Assembly (NCBI RefSeq): GCF_016649425.1
Contig: NZ_JADRCR010000008.1
Location: forward strand, 124,001 to 188,000
From: Limnobaculum allomyrinae
Lineage (GTDB): Bacteria; Pseudomonadota; Gammaproteobacteria; Enterobacterales; Enterobacteriaceae
Direction: 5' to 3'
DNA: 64,000 nt
Below the pieces are notes generated by a model. That model was given only the letters and a program-made list of their open reading frames with translations. It had not been told where the DNA came from and did not search any database. Shown in pieces: positions 24,556 through 34,208 of this stretch (position 1 is the stretch's first letter; every line of letters starts with the position of its first letter). A program made the translations under genes and the position numbers.

Positions 24556-27035
24556 AACTCAGTCGTCGAGACTTCATGAAAGCAAATGCAGTGGCTGCAG
24601 CCGCAGTTGCCGCAGGAATGACTATTCCGACAGTAGCGGTTGCTGCTGACGGGGATCAATCAATTAAGTGGGATAAAGCTCCGTGCCGCTTCTGTGGTAC
24701 CGGTTGTAGCGTACTGGTTGGTACGCAAAATGGTCGTGTTGTGGCTTCTCAGGGTGATCCGGATGCACCAGTTAACCGTGGGTTAAACTGTATCAAGGGT
24801 TACTTCTTACCTAAGATTATGTACGGAAAAGACCGTTTAACTCAGCCGCTGCTGCGGATGAAGAACGGCGAATACGACAAGAACGGTGAATTTACTCCGG
24901 TTAGCTGGGATAAAGCCTTCACCGTGATGAGTGAAAAATATAAAAAAGCCTTTAAAGAACAAGGGCCAAATGGTGGCGGTATGTTTGCCTCCGGTCAGTT
25001 CACCATTTGGGAAGGCTACGCTGCGGCTAAATTATTCAAAGCGGGTTTCCGTTCTAACAACATTGACCCGAATGCCCGTCACTGTATGGCGAGCGCCGTA
25101 GTTGGCTTTATGCGTACTTTTGGTATGGATGAGCCAATGGGTTGCTACGATGATATCGAGCATGCTGATGCCTTCGTACTTTGGGGCTCCAACATGGCAG
25201 AAATGCACCCGATCTTGTGGTCGCGCATTACTGACCGTCGTTTGTCTAATCCAAACGTGAAAGTTGCGGTCATGTCGACCTATGAACATCGCAGCTTCGA
25301 ATTAGCCGATAACCCGATTATCTTTAAACCGCAAACCGATCTGGTTATCCTGAACTATATCGCTAACTACATCATTCAGAATAACGCAGTGAACCAGGAC
25401 TTCCTGGACAAACACGTGAACATTCGCCGTGGTGATACCGATATCGGCTATGGTTTACGTCCAAACCATCCATTAGAAAAAGCGGCTAAAAACCCAAACA
25501 GCGACAAGTCAGTTCCAATGACTTTCGACGAATATAAAGCGTTCGTTGCAGAGTACACATTGGAGAAAACCGCTGAAATGACCGGCGTACCAAAAGATTC
25601 ACTGGTTGAACTGGCGAAACTGTATGCCGATCCAAATGTAAAAGTGGTTTCTTACTGGACTATGGGTTTCAACCAGCATACCCGTGGCGTATGGGCTAAC
25701 AACCTGTGTTACAACATTCACCTGTTAACCGGTAAGATTTCTCTACCGGGTTGCGGGCCATTCTCTCTGACCGGTCAGCCTTCTGCCTGTGGTACTGCGC
25801 GCGAAGTAGGTACTTTCGCACACCGTCTGCCTGCGGACATGGTGGTCACTAACGAAGAACACCGTAAGATTTCAGAACAGAAGTGGAAGCTGCCGGAAGG
25901 TACCATTCTGGGCTCTATCGGCCTGCATGCCGTAGCTCAAGACCGTGCACTGAAAGACGGTAAGTTAAATGCTTACTGGACGCTGTGTACTAACAATATG
26001 CAGGCTGGCCCAAACATCAATGAAGACCGTATGCCGGGCTGGCGCGATCCGCGTAACTTCGTGGTGGTATCTGATCCTTATCCAACCATCAGTGCGCTGT
26101 CTGCAGACCTGATTCTACCTACCGCAATGTGGGTGGAAAAAGAGGGTGCTTATGGTAACGCTGAGCGTCGTGGTCAATTCTGGCGTCAACAAGTTAAAGC
26201 GCCGGGTGAGGCAAAATCTGACCTGTGGCAAATCGTTCAGTTCTCTAAATACTTCAAAACCGATGAAGTTTGGCCAGCCGAGCTATTAGATAAAAACCCG
26301 GAATATCGTGGTAAGACCCTGTACGACATTCTGTTTGCTAACGGTCAGGTTGATAAGTTCAAACTGGATGAGCTGGCAGAAGGCCAGTTAAACGATGAAT
26401 CCCATGATTATGGTTTCTATCTGCAAAAAGGGCTGTTTGAAGAGTACGCCAGCTTTGGTCGTGGCCACGCTCACGATCTGGCTCCGTTCGATGATTACCA
26501 CAAAGCTCGCGGCCTGCGCTGGCCGGTAGTTGATGGCAAAGAAACTCTGTGGCGTTATCGTGAAGGCTATGACCCGTATGTTAAGGCCGGTGAAGGCGTT
26601 AGATTCTACGGTAAGCCAGATGGTAAAGCGGTTATTTTTGCTCTGCCTTATGAACCACCTGCAGAAAGTCCGGATGCGGAATATGACCTGTGGCTGTCAA
26701 CCGGCCGCGTGCTGGAACACTGGCACACAGGTTCAATGACGCGTCGCGTACCGGAACTGCACCGCTCTTTCCCTGAGTCAGTACTGTTTATTCACCCGCA
26801 GGATGCCCAGAAACGTGGCATGCGTCGTGGTGATAAAGTGAAGATTCAGTCACGACGTGGTGAAGTTATCACGATTGTGGAAACCCGTGGTCGTAACCGC
26901 GTACCGCAAGGGCTGGTATATATGGCGTTCTTTGACGCTGCACAGTTAGTTAACGCACTGACACTGGATGCAACCGATCCACTGTCAAAAGAGACTGACT
27001 ACAAAAAATGTGCGGTTAAAGTCGTTAAAATATAA
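24552..27035 (+). CDS. napA: Periplasmic nitrate reductase catalytic subunit NapA
   Basis: NapA reduces nitrate to nitrite in the periplasm with a Mo-bis-MGD cofactor and one [4Fe-4S] cluster. The 827 residues start with a Tat signal ([19 protein letters not shown]). Cluster ligands are Cys45, Cys48, Cys52 and Cys80; the Mo ligand is Cys178 in ARHCMAS. The C-terminal MopB domain includes [21 protein letters not shown]. Starts with a 4-base overlap with napD. Length and motifs are complete, so it should be active. Electrons come through NapC or NapGH to NapB. Confidence 0.99.
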   Translation: MKLSRRDFMKANAVAAAAVAAGMTIPTVAVAADGDQSIKWDKAPCRFCGTGCSVLVGTQNGRVVASQGDPDAPVNRGLNCIKGYFLPKIMYGKDRLTQPLLRMKNGEYDKNGEFTPVSWDKAFTVMSEKYKKAFKEQGPNGGGMFASGQFTIWEGYAAAKLFKAGFRSNNIDPNARHCMASAVVGFMRTFGMDEPMGCYDDIEHADAFVLWGSNMAEMHPILWSRITDRRLSNPNVKVAVMSTYEHRSFELADNPIIFKPQTDLVILNYIANYIIQNNAVNQDFLDKHVNIRRGDTDIGYGLRPNHPLEKAAKNPNSDKSVPMTFDEYKAFVAEYTLEKTAEMTGVPKDSLVELAKLYADPNVKVVSYWTMGFNQHTRGVWANNLCYNIHLLTGKISLPGCGPFSLTGQPSACGTAREVGTFAHRLPADMVVTNEEHRKISEQKWKLPEGTILGSIGLHAVAQDRALKDGKLNAYWTLCTNNMQAGPNINEDRMPGWRDPRNFVVVSDPYPTISALSADLILPTAMWVEKEGAYGNAERRGQFWRQQVKAPGEAKSDLWQIVQFSKYFKTDEVWPAELLDKNPEYRGKTLYDILFANGQVDKFKLDELAEGQLNDESHDYGFYLQKGLFEEYASFGRGHAHDLAPFDDYHKARGLRWPVVDGKETLWRYREGYDPYVKAGEGVRFYGKPDGKAVIFALPYEPPAESPDAEYDLWLSTGRVLEHWHTGSMTRRVPELHRSFPESVLFIHPQDAQKRGMRRGDKVKIQSRRGEVITIVETRGRNRVPQGLVYMAFFDAAQLVNALTLDATDPLSKETDYKKCAVKVVKI

Positions 27036-27055
27036 GGAAAGCAGGGCGCACGATT

Positions 27056-27808
27056 ATGGCTAATGAAAGGGATAAAGGACCCGCACGTCGCCGCTTTTTA
27101 CGCGACGTAGCACGCAGCGCAGGCGGCCTGGCCGGGCTGACGCTGCTGCTGGGTATTCCGCAGAAACAGTCTCAGGCACGTGAGGGGGTCGCGCTGCGTC
27201 CACCTGGCGCGCTGCCTGAAGAGGCGTTTAACCGCGCCTGTATCCGCTGTGGGCAATGCGTACAGGATTGTCCGTACGATACATTAAAGCTGGCAACGTT
27301 GTTGTCACCTGTATCGTCGGGCACACCGTACTTTGTGGCTCGCCAGATCCCCTGTGAGATGTGTGAAGATATTCCTTGCGTTAAAGCCTGTCCGAGTGGC
27401 GCCCTCGATTCTTCTCTGACAGAAATTGATAATTCCCGTATGGGGCTGGCGGTATTGCTTGACCACGAGAACTGCCTGAACTGGCAGGGCTTGCGCTGCG
27501 ACGTTTGCCATCGCGTATGTCCGTTAATTAATAAAGCCATTACGTTGGAACTACATCGTAATGAGCGAACGAATAAACACGCGATGTTTTTACCCACCGT
27601 GCACAGTGAATACTGTACCGGTTGCGGTAAATGCGAAGAGGCTTGCGTACTGGAAGAAGCGGCAATCAAGGTACTTCCGCTATCACTGGCACAGGGCAAA
27701 CTGGGTAAACACTATCGGCTGGGATGGGTAGAGAAAGATAAGGCAGGGCATTCATTAATCCCTGAGGCTCTGACTCTGCCAACCCGTAAACCGGAAGGAG
27801 GGCAATAA
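27056..27808 (+). CDS. napG: Ferredoxin-type protein NapG
   Basis: NapG is a periplasmic iron-sulfur protein that with NapH passes electrons from quinol towards NapA. The 250-residue sequence begins with a twin-arginine-like motif ([22 protein letters not shown]) and has four [4Fe-4S] cysteine groups: [43 protein letters not shown] and [11 protein letters not shown]. It is 20 bases after napA; its stop overlaps the napH start by one base. Confidence 0.96.
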   Translation: MANERDKGPARRRFLRDVARSAGGLAGLTLLLGIPQKQSQAREGVALRPPGALPEEAFNRACIRCGQCVQDCPYDTLKLATLLSPVSSGTPYFVARQIPCEMCEDIPCVKACPSGALDSSLTEIDNSRMGLAVLLDHENCLNWQGLRCDVCHRVCPLINKAITLELHRNERTNKHAMFLPTVHSEYCTGCGKCEEACVLEEAAIKVLPLSLAQGKLGKHYRLGWVEKDKAGHSLIPEALTLPTRKPEGGQ

Positions 27809-28758
27809 TGGCAAATGCAGCTAAAAACGCAGGCCATGAGGCCCAAACGAAGTTTGGTTGGTGGTATAGCCATCGCTTCCTGGTTTTTCGTCGTATCAGT
27901 CAACTGCTTATTCTGTCGATGTATCTGACCGGGCCACTTCTCGGCGTCTGGATCCTGCGGGGTAACTATAGCGGCAGTATGCTGCTGGATACTATCCCGC
28001 TTAGCGATCCATTAATGATGCTGCAAACGCTGGCCAGCGGTCATCTTCCTCAGGTGCCAGAGCAATCTGGTTGGGCAGCATGGTCTGAGTGGTATGCCCT
28101 GATTGGTGGCGTGATTATCGCACTGGCTTATGCACTGTTTGCCAGTCGGCTGTTTTGCGGTTGGGTTTGTCCACTCGGTTTGGTAACCGATTTTGCTGCC
28201 TGGTTGCGGCGTAAGCTGGGGCTGCGCAGCAGCGCGACGATTCCGGCAACGCTGCGCTATGGCATTCTGGTTGCCATTATTATCGGCAGTGCCATTACCG
28301 GTACGCTGGTGTGGGAATGGGTAAACCCGGTATCCGCATTTGGTCGGGGGTTAATTAGTGGATTCGGTCACTCGGCATCGTCTGGCATTATTACCGGTTT
28401 AGTCTTCGGTTTTGGTGCCAGTATTTGGCTGATTGTGGTGGTATTCCTGTTTGACCTGTTGGTGGTGGAGCACGGCTGGTGTGGTCATCTATGCCCCGTT
28501 GGTGCGCTTTATGGAGCAATTGGCTGTAAAGGTGTATTGCGTATCAGTGCGGAAAATCGCCAGAACTGTACCCGTTGTATGGACTGTATTCATATCTGCC
28601 CGGAACCGCAGGTGCTGCGTGGCCCACTGTTTGGTAAACAGGAGAGCCCATTAGTGCTGAGTAAAGACTGTATCTCCTGCGGTCGCTGTATTGATGTCTG
28701 TTCAGAGAAAGTATTTCAAATAAAAACACGATTCCATCGTTCGGGAGTAGAGGAATGA
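27808..28758 (+). CDS. napH: Quinol dehydrogenase membrane component NapH
   Basis: NapH is an inner-membrane protein with four or five helices (e.g. ISQLLILSMYLTGPLLGVWI, LIGGVIIALAYALFASRLF) and two cytoplasmic CxxxCP motifs (CGWVCPLG, CGHLCPVG) that affect electron transfer, followed by two [4Fe-4S] motifs (CTRCMDCIHICPEP, CISCGRCIDVC). At 316 residues it is slightly longer than E. coli NapH. Its stop overlaps the napB start by four bases. Confidence 0.96.
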   Translation: MANAAKNAGHEAQTKFGWWYSHRFLVFRRISQLLILSMYLTGPLLGVWILRGNYSGSMLLDTIPLSDPLMMLQTLASGHLPQVPEQSGWAAWSEWYALIGGVIIALAYALFASRLFCGWVCPLGLVTDFAAWLRRKLGLRSSATIPATLRYGILVAIIIGSAITGTLVWEWVNPVSAFGRGLISGFGHSASSGIITGLVFGFGASIWLIVVVFLFDLLVVEHGWCGHLCPVGALYGAIGCKGVLRISAENRQNCTRCMDCIHICPEPQVLRGPLFGKQESPLVLSKDCISCGRCIDVCSEKVFQIKTRFHRSGVEE

Positions 28759-29204
28759 AGAGTAACGTCTTGAAAAAGCAGCTTACCTTATGGACTATGC
28801 TGGTGGCATTAGTTTCCGGTAGTGTGGCGTTTGCTGCAGATAGCGTTGATTTGAGTCAGTCACCGGAAGTGTCTGGTACCCCTGAAGGCTCAGTTATTAT
28901 GCCTAAAGAACAGTCTCGTATGGCACTCGATTATGTTAACCAACCACCGATGATTCCACACAGCGTGGACGGCTATCAGGTGACAACGAAAGTGAATACC
29001 TGTCTGAAGTGCCACGGAGTACAAAGCTATCGTACTACCGGCGCACCGCGTATCAGCCCGACTCACTTTGTTGATAGTGCAGGTCATGTCAGCAGCAATG
29101 TGGCACCACGCCGCTACTTCTGCCAGTCCTGTCATGTGCCTCAGGCTGACGCTGCGCCAATCATTGATAATACGTTCACACCGGCACCGGGATATGGTAA
29201 GTAA
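28755..29204 (+). CDS. napB: Diheme cytochrome c NapB
   Basis: NapB is the small periplasmic electron-transfer subunit of nitrate reductase. The 149 residues have a signal peptide (LWTMLVALVSGSVAFA) and two heme c motifs, CLKCH and CQSCH, each with a distal His nearby (e.g. PMIPHSVDGY, SPTHFVDSAGH). The start overlaps napH by four bases. Needs the cytochrome c maturation system, which is not in this window. Confidence 0.97.
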   Translation: MKSNVLKKQLTLWTMLVALVSGSVAFAADSVDLSQSPEVSGTPEGSVIMPKEQSRMALDYVNQPPMIPHSVDGYQVTTKVNTCLKCHGVQSYRTTGAPRISPTHFVDSAGHVSSNVAPRRYFCQSCHVPQADAAPIIDNTFTPAPGYGK

Positions 29205-29215
29205 TCGGGGGATTC

Positions 29216-29815
29216 ATGAGTAAAGATAAAAAACCAGGTGTAATTCGCCGGGCATGGACTTGGTTCAGAACCCCCAGTCGTCTGGCGATAGGTACCCTAC
29301 TGGCAATGGGCTTTGTAGCAGGTGTGGTCTTCTGGGGCGGTTTCAATACCGGTATGGAAGTCATGAACAGCGAGAAGTTCTGTATCAGTTGCCATGAGAT
29401 GCGCGATAACGTCTATCAGGAATATATGGATACGGTGCACTACAGCAACCGGACTGGCGTACGCGCCGTTTGTTCTGACTGTCACGTACCGAAAGAGTTT
29501 GTTCCTAAGATGATCCGTAAGATCAAGGCATCCAAAGAGCTGTATGGTAAAGCGATGGGCATTATCGATACGCCACAGAAGTTTGATGAGCATCGTTTGC
29601 AAATGGCGAAGAATGAGTGGGCGCGTATGGAGGGTAATAACTCTCAAGAGTGCCGTAACTGCCATAGCTTTGATTATATGGACTTTACCGAGCAGAAAAC
29701 CGTAGCCGGGAAGATGCACTCGATGGCCATTAAAGAGGGTAAAACCTGTATTGATTGTCATAAGGGGATTGCGCATAAGCTTCCGGATATGACGGGGATC
29801 CCGAATGGGTTCTGA
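29216..29815 (+). CDS. napC: Tetraheme cytochrome c NapC
   Basis: NapC is a membrane-anchored NapC/NirT-family quinol dehydrogenase. The 199 residues have one N-terminal membrane anchor (LAIGTLLAMGFVAGVVFWGG) and four heme c motifs: CISCHEM, CSDCHVP, CRNCHSF and CIDCHKG. Start ATG 29216, eleven bases after napB. Last gene of the nap operon; a clear terminator lies 200 bases further (30019-30049), after a hairpin-rich element. Confidence 0.97.
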   Translation: MSKDKKPGVIRRAWTWFRTPSRLAIGTLLAMGFVAGVVFWGGFNTGMEVMNSEKFCISCHEMRDNVYQEYMDTVHYSNRTGVRAVCSDCHVPKEFVPKMIRKIKASKELYGKAMGIIDTPQKFDEHRLQMAKNEWARMEGNNSQECRNCHSFDYMDFTEQKTVAGKMHSMAIKEGKTCIDCHKGIAHKLPDMTGIPNGF

Positions 29816-29854
29816 TGCTGAGGTTATGGCTGACGAGATTGTTTTAATCGGCTG

Positions 29855-29990
29855 CTGAGGGTATTCCGGCCGTAAAGGTCATTGTGCTTATATGAGCATG
29901 GTGCCCGGCCGGAAGACCATTAGTACTTAGTATTTGAGAGCTTCCGGCAGCTAAAGCTGCTACGACCGCCAACGGCGGTCTCTCCCTCAG
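29855..29990 (+). repeat. Structured repeat element, copy 1 (downstream of nap)
   Basis: The closing stem CTGAGGG/CCCTCAG (29855-29861/29984-29990) encloses TTCCGGCC/GGCCGGAA (29864-29871/29907-29914), GCAGC/GCTGC (29947-29951/29956-29960) and GACCGCC/GGCGGTC (29964-29970/29974-29980). The first 70 bases are about 70% identical by eye to the reverse complement of 30183-30257, so the two are copies in opposite orientation. The family is not recognised. Confidence 0.65.
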
Positions 29991-30018
29991 TTTAGCATTG
30001 TAATCATCGTAGTATTTG

Positions 30019-30049
30019 AAGCCTGCAAATTGTATTGCAGGCTTTTCTA
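30019..30049 (+). terminator. Rho-independent terminator of the nap operon
   Basis: A 10-bp stem AAGCCTGCAA/TTGCAGGCTT with loop ATTGTA, followed by TTCTATTTC. It lies about 200 bases after napC, between the two copies of the structured repeat. Confidence 0.8.
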
Positions 30050-30094
30050 TTTCTGCTGTTTGAGCCATTTGATTGATGACAGAACTTAAAATGT

Positions 30095-30257
30095 CAATCG
30101 CCGAGAGAGGGCGATGGCCCGAAGGGCAAAACACCGAAGGTGTTTTGTAAGTGCCCCTAAGCGGCCTGGGCCCGGCGCACACGGTAGCTAAGTATGGTGG
30201 TTCTCCCGACCGTATTCGGTGTTCATTAAAGCACACGGCTTTTACGGTCGGAATATT
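30095..30257 (-). repeat. Structured repeat element, copy 2 (inverted)
   Basis: Read on the minus strand from 30257, the sequence repeats the start of copy 1: TTCCGACC pairs with GGTCGGGA (stem extended by GTA/TAC). A G-C pair of copy 1 is replaced by A-T here, a compensatory change. Towards 30095 further small hairpins follow: AAAACACC/GGTGTTTT with GAA loop (30128-30146), GCCC/GGGC, and ATCGCC/GGCGAT. A 139-codon stop-free frame (30260-29844, minus) crosses both copies; I do not call it a gene. Confidence 0.6.
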
Positions 30258-30289
30258 CACGGATATTGATTAATTTGGTTTGTCAGCGC

Positions 30290-30748
30290 TCAACATTTCT
30301 GCTGCTTAAACGTCAACAACCACTTATCCAGCTCATTAGCGAACTGTTGGCGATCGCGTTGATTCAGGGTGCTGGGGCCGCCGGTTTGGATGCCGCTGGA
30401 GCGCATAGTGTCCATAAAATCACGCATGGTGAGCCTTTCGCGAATGGTGGCGGGGGAGTAGCGTTCGCCCCTTGGGTTAATGGCGGCTCCGCCTTTTTCC
30501 AGTACTTCGGCAGCCAGAGGAATATCGGCGGTGATCACCAGATCGCCGGGTTCAGTGCGTTTAACGATTTCGTTATCTGCTACATCAAAGCCTGATGCAA
30601 CCTGCATGCTGCGGATGTATGGGGATGGTGGCGTTTTAATATATTGATTGGCCACCAGCGTTACCATCACCTGTGCACGATCTGCCGCGCGAAACAGGAC
30701 GTCTTTTATTACATTGGGGCAGGCATCGGCATCGACCCAGATTTGCAT
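30290..30748 (-). CDS. yaiI: UPF0178 family protein YaiI
   Basis: A 152-residue member of the YaiI/YqxD (UPF0178) family, recognisable by the start [22 protein letters not shown], the [12 protein letters not shown] segment, and [16 protein letters not shown]. The Asp-rich N-terminus recalls PIN-like nucleases, but no activity is established. Start ATG 30748. It is convergent with the nap operon and divergent from ypeA. In E. coli yaiI lies elsewhere, so its place here is a local rearrangement. Confidence 0.9.
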   Translation of the reverse strand: MQIWVDADACPNVIKDVLFRAADRAQVMVTLVANQYIKTPPSPYIRSMQVASGFDVADNEIVKRTEPGDLVITADIPLAAEVLEKGGAAINPRGERYSPATIRERLTMRDFMDTMRSSGIQTGGPSTLNQRDRQQFANELDKWLLTFKQQKC

Positions 30749-30905
30749 AGTTGATCCTTATTGCTCTGATGTGATCATCAGGAAAATTCGGTGAAGATTC
30801 CGCACTTAATTTAAGCAATGAACCGGGGAATCTTCACTTATCTGTTGCACTTAACGCTAAACTTACCATAATCGTGCACTATAACAGGGTTAAACGGTGA
30901 ATATG

Positions 30906-31331
30906 ATGGAAATCCGTATCTATAAACAAGATGACTTTGAAGATGTGATAACGCTGTGGGAGCGTTGCGATTTATTGCGCCCGTGGAACGATCCTGAAAC
31001 CGATATTGAACGTAAACAAAATAATGATCCTGAACTGTTTTTAGTTGCGGAGGTCGGAGGTGAGGTAGTTGGCACGATTATGGGCGGATATGATGGCCAT
31101 CGCGGCTCTGCCTATTACCTTGGCGTACACCCCGATTATCGTGGCCGGGGTATTGCCAATGCGCTTATCAGTCGTCTGGAAAAGAAGCTGATAGCGCGTG
31201 GCTGTCCAAAGTTACAGCTTTTAGTGCGTGATGATAACGATGCCGTTATTGGTATGTATGAGAAACTGGGTTATGAAATCCAGGATACGGTGTGCATTGG
31301 TAAACGCCTGATTGAGGATCAGGAGTATTAA
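30906..31331 (+). CDS. ypeA: GNAT-family acetyltransferase YpeA
   Basis: A 141-residue GNAT acetyltransferase with the acetyl-CoA loop [15 protein letters not shown] and the downstream [17 protein letters not shown]. It matches E. coli YpeA almost along its length (MEIR... to KRLIEDEEY). The start is taken as ATG 30906 by homology; GTG 30897 and ATG 30903 are in frame, and AGGG at 30886 would suit GTG 30897, so the true start is open within three codons. Substrate unknown. Followed by yfeY and yfeX, which are near ypeA in E. coli also. Confidence 0.92.
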   Translation: MEIRIYKQDDFEDVITLWERCDLLRPWNDPETDIERKQNNDPELFLVAEVGGEVVGTIMGGYDGHRGSAYYLGVHPDYRGRGIANALISRLEKKLIARGCPKLQLLVRDDNDAVIGMYEKLGYEIQDTVCIGKRLIEDQEY

Positions 31332-31376
31332 GGCGTTGCGTTATACCCTGATTTTATTCACTTAATAGGATAATAG

Positions 31377-31955
31377 ATGAATATACGTATTGTTTTACTG
31401 TTGGTTCCATTTTTCATTACAGGATGTTCGACAGTCAGTAATTTTTCCTGGTCTAATCTATCTCCAACTAACTGGTTTAGCAGCTCTTTGGAGTTAAATA
31501 ATGCAGGATTAGGTGCCATTTCTTCAGTAACGCCAATGGAAGAGAAAGCCCTGAATCAAACGTTGAACGGTGATTATCGTTTGCGTAAAGGGATGGGAAT
31601 GAGCAATGGTCAGGTGATCAGCTATTATGAAGCGCTGGATGACGATAAAGTGATGCTGGTCTTCCATGGTAACTCATCAAATCGGGTTGAGCGTATCGAA
31701 GTCATGGACAAGTCTATTGAAACGCCAAATGGTTCTCATATTGGTACGCCATTCAGCGATCTTTATCAGAAAGCCTTCGATGTTTGCCGGGTTGGTGCCG
31801 GGGATGACAGTGGCAAAGTACTTTGTCGCTCACCGGAAAGTACGCGCATTACTTATGTGTTTACTGGTGAGTGGATGGGGCCAACAGAGATCATGCCTTC
31901 CGACGATAAGTTAAAAGTCTGGACTATCAGTAAAATGATATGGCAATCAAAGTAA
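31377..31955 (+). CDS. yfeY: Lipoprotein YfeY
   Basis: A 192-residue lipoprotein: signal peptide with lipobox FITGC (Cys17). The body contains GDYRLRKGMGMSNGQVISYYEA and the C-terminal GEWMGPTEIMPSDDKLKVWTISKMIW, both shared with E. coli YfeY. That gene is a member of the sigma-E regulon in E. coli; I could not find a convincing GGAACTT promoter here. Two internal cysteines may pair (VCRVGAG, VLCRSPE). Function unknown; the terminator hairpin at 32036-32064 separates it from yfeX. Confidence 0.9.
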   Translation: MNIRIVLLLVPFFITGCSTVSNFSWSNLSPTNWFSSSLELNNAGLGAISSVTPMEEKALNQTLNGDYRLRKGMGMSNGQVISYYEALDDDKVMLVFHGNSSNRVERIEVMDKSIETPNGSHIGTPFSDLYQKAFDVCRVGAGDDSGKVLCRSPESTRITYVFTGEWMGPTEIMPSDDKLKVWTISKMIWQSK

Positions 31956-32035
31956 TAGACTAAATCTTTATTCAGATTTGAGTTAGCGCATGATAGCGCC
32001 GTCTGATTTAGTTATTATAGACTTATGTTTAGTTG

Positions 32036-32064
32036 AAGCGGTGCCAGTAAACAGCACCGCTTTT
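32036..32064 (+). terminator. Terminator after yfeY
   Basis: A 9-bp stem AAGCGGTGC/GCACCGCTT with a 9-base loop, then TT; 22 bases before yfeX. Confidence 0.8.
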
Positions 32065-32085
32065 CATTGATATGAGGATTGAGGC

Positions 32086-32982
32086 ATGGCTCAGGTTCAG
32101 AGCGGTATTTTGCCGGAACATTGTCGTTTTGGTATTTTTATTGAAGCAAAGGTTGGCGAGGATTTAGAGCAGATCCGTACCGGCTGCAAAACGTTTGTGA
32201 ATACGTTGACCGAACTGCAACAAAAATTTCCTGAAGCTGCATTAGGTGCGGTTATCTCTTTCGGTTCCGAGCTGTGGAAGACACTGTCTAATGGTCAGGG
32301 CGCCAGTGAACTTAAGCCATTTACGCCATTAGGTAACGGATTAGCGCCAGCCACTCAACGCGATATGTTGATTCATATCCTGTCTCAGCGTCATGATGTT
32401 AACTTCACTCTGGCTCAGGCCGCATTAAAAGCCTTTGGTTCAGCCATTACCGTGGAAGAAGAAACTCACGGTTTTCGCTGGACAGAAGAGCGTGATTTAA
32501 GCGGTTTTGTTGACGGCACAGAAAACCCGGCAGGGGACGCGCGTCCTGGCGTAGGTATCATTCCTGAAGGGGAGGATGCTGGCGGTAGTTATGTGATGGT
32601 ACAACGTTATGTACATAATCTTGATGTCTGGAACAACATGCCGGTGAAAGCGCAAGAAAACGCCATGGGCCGAACCAAAGTAGATAACGAAGAGTTACCA
32701 TCGGACAAGCGCCAGCCAACCTCTCACCTGGGACGTGTTGACCTGAAAGAAGATGGCAAAGGGCTGAAAATTATTCGCCAGAGTCTGCCATATGGTACTG
32801 CCAGCGGCGAGCACGGTCTGTTCTTTATTGCTTATTGCGCACATCTGCACAATATCGAACAGCAATTGCTGAGCATGTTTGGTGAGCGGGATGGTAAAAC
32901 CGACCAACTGCTAAGATTCAGCAAACCGGTAACCGGCAGCTATTTCTTTGCTCCATCGTTAGATAAGTTACTCTCTCTATAA
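32086..32982 (+). CDS. yfeX: Dye-decolorising-type heme peroxidase YfeX
   Basis: YfeX is a cytosolic DyP-type peroxidase (class B) that oxidises porphyrinogens; a proposed iron-releasing deferrochelatase role is disputed. The 298 residues carry the DyP fingerprint [11 protein letters not shown] (catalytic Asp), a conserved Arg region ([21 protein letters not shown]) and the C-terminal QQLLSMFG. No signal peptide. Start ATG 32086 with GAGG upstream. It ends in a terminator at 32988. Confidence 0.95.
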   Translation: MAQVQSGILPEHCRFGIFIEAKVGEDLEQIRTGCKTFVNTLTELQQKFPEAALGAVISFGSELWKTLSNGQGASELKPFTPLGNGLAPATQRDMLIHILSQRHDVNFTLAQAALKAFGSAITVEEETHGFRWTEERDLSGFVDGTENPAGDARPGVGIIPEGEDAGGSYVMVQRYVHNLDVWNNMPVKAQENAMGRTKVDNEELPSDKRQPTSHLGRVDLKEDGKGLKIIRQSLPYGTASGEHGLFFIAYCAHLHNIEQQLLSMFGERDGKTDQLLRFSKPVTGSYFFAPSLDKLLSL

Positions 32983-32987
32983 ATTGA

Positions 32988-33030
32988 ATCGGGGCTGCGC
33001 GGAAGTAATCTGTGCTGCCCCGATGTTTTT
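32988..33030 (+). terminator. Terminator after yfeX
   Basis: An 8-bp stem ATCGGGGC/GCCCCGAT around a 21-base loop, followed by GTTTTTT. Confidence 0.75.
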
Positions 33031-33200
33031 TCTGATAATTTCCCTTCTGTCATTTCCCTCATGTTGGCGTCCATACTGCATATTCTTTTTTGCTCTTAAT
33101 CAGTGCTAAACGGTATATGAAATTGTTATAAAAAAGTGAATTCAGCCCATACACTATGACTTATCAAAGCATCATTTTTGGCGATAAGTGAGAGTATAAA

Positions 33201-34208
33201 ATGAAAAAATTAGGGCTGAAAAGCTGGGTTATCGCAACGATGATTGCGACCTCTTCTGTCTCTGCGGCTGAGTTACTGAATAGCTCATATGATATTTCCC
33301 GTGAGCTGTTTGCTGAAATTAATCCGGTATTTGAAAAAGCCTGGAAGCAAAAAACCGGTGAAGAGTTAACTATCAAACAGTCTCATGCTGGCTCATCAAA
33401 GCAAGCGTTGGCAATTCTACAAGGTTTGAAAGCGGATGTGGTTACTTACAATCAGGTGACTGATGTGCAGATTTTGCATGATAAAGGCAACTTGATTCCC
33501 GCCAACTGGCAAAGCCGTCTGGCGAATAACAGTTCTCCTTATTACTCCACTATGGCGTTTTTGGTACGTAAAGGAAACCCAAAAAAGATTCACAACTGGA
33601 ACGATCTGGTTCGTGATGATGTGAAGCTGGTTTTCCCTAATCCTAAAACTTCCGGTAACGGTCGTTATACCTATCTGGCTGCCTGGGGAGCCACTAACCT
33701 GGCCGATGGCGGCAATGAACAAAAAACTCGCGAATGGATGACTCGCTTTCTGAAAAACGTAGCGGTATTTGACGTGGGTGGGCGTGGCGCTACTACCTCA
33801 TTTGTCGAGCGCGGGCTGGGTGATGTGTTGATCAGTTTTGAATCTGAAGTGAAGAATATTCAAAAGCAGTACGGTGCCGATAACTACGATGTCGTGGTTC
33901 CTGAGGTTGATATTCTGGCAGAGTTTCCGGTGGCCTGGGTGGATCGCAATGTTGAACGCAATGGCACAGAGAAACAAGCTAAAGCCTATCTGGATTTTCT
34001 GTATACCCCGGAAGCTCAGCAAATCTTCACTCGCTATAACTACCGCGTATATGACAAAGCCGCGATGGATGCGGTGAAGGATCAATTCCCGCAGGTAAAA
34101 CTGTTTAAAGTGGAAGATCAGTTTGGTAACTGGGAGCAGGTAATGAAAGTGCATTTCAATACCGATGGCGTGCTGGATCAACTGTTGGCGGCGGGGCATA
34201 AAAGCTAA
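33201..34208 (+). CDS. cysP: Thiosulfate/sulfate-binding periplasmic protein CysP
   Basis: CysP delivers thiosulfate and sulfate to the CysTWA transporter. The 335 residues have a signal peptide ([15 protein letters not shown]) and the family landmarks [32 protein letters not shown] and [26 protein letters not shown]. Start ATG 33201. About 170 bases of leader before the gene should carry a CysB-activated promoter, not assignable by eye. The stop overlaps the cysT start by one base, opening the cysPTWAM operon. Confidence 0.96.
   Translation: MKKLGLKSWVIATMIATSSVSAAELLNSSYDISRELFAEINPVFEKAWKQKTGEELTIKQSHAGSSKQALAILQGLKADVVTYNQVTDVQILHDKGNLIPANWQSRLANNSSPYYSTMAFLVRKGNPKKIHNWNDLVRDDVKLVFPNPKTSGNGRYTYLAAWGATNLADGGNEQKTREWMTRFLKNVAVFDVGGRGATTSFVERGLGDVLISFESEVKNIQKQYGADNYDVVVPEVDILAEFPVAWVDRNVERNGTEKQAKAYLDFLYTPEAQQIFTRYNYRVYDKAAMDAVKDQFPQVKLFKVEDQFGNWEQVMKVHFNTDGVLDQLLAAGHKS

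Noticed and set aside
27172-27699. 175-codon minus-strand frame opposite napG
   Set aside because: Shadow of a GC-biased, cysteine-rich gene; no start signal or homology.
29297-29776. 159-codon minus-strand frame opposite napC
   Set aside because: Antisense to the four heme motifs of napC; no independent support.
30266-30595. 109-codon plus-strand frame opposite yaiI
   Set aside because: Entirely antisense to yaiI and rich in low-complexity Gly/Ala from its reverse complement.
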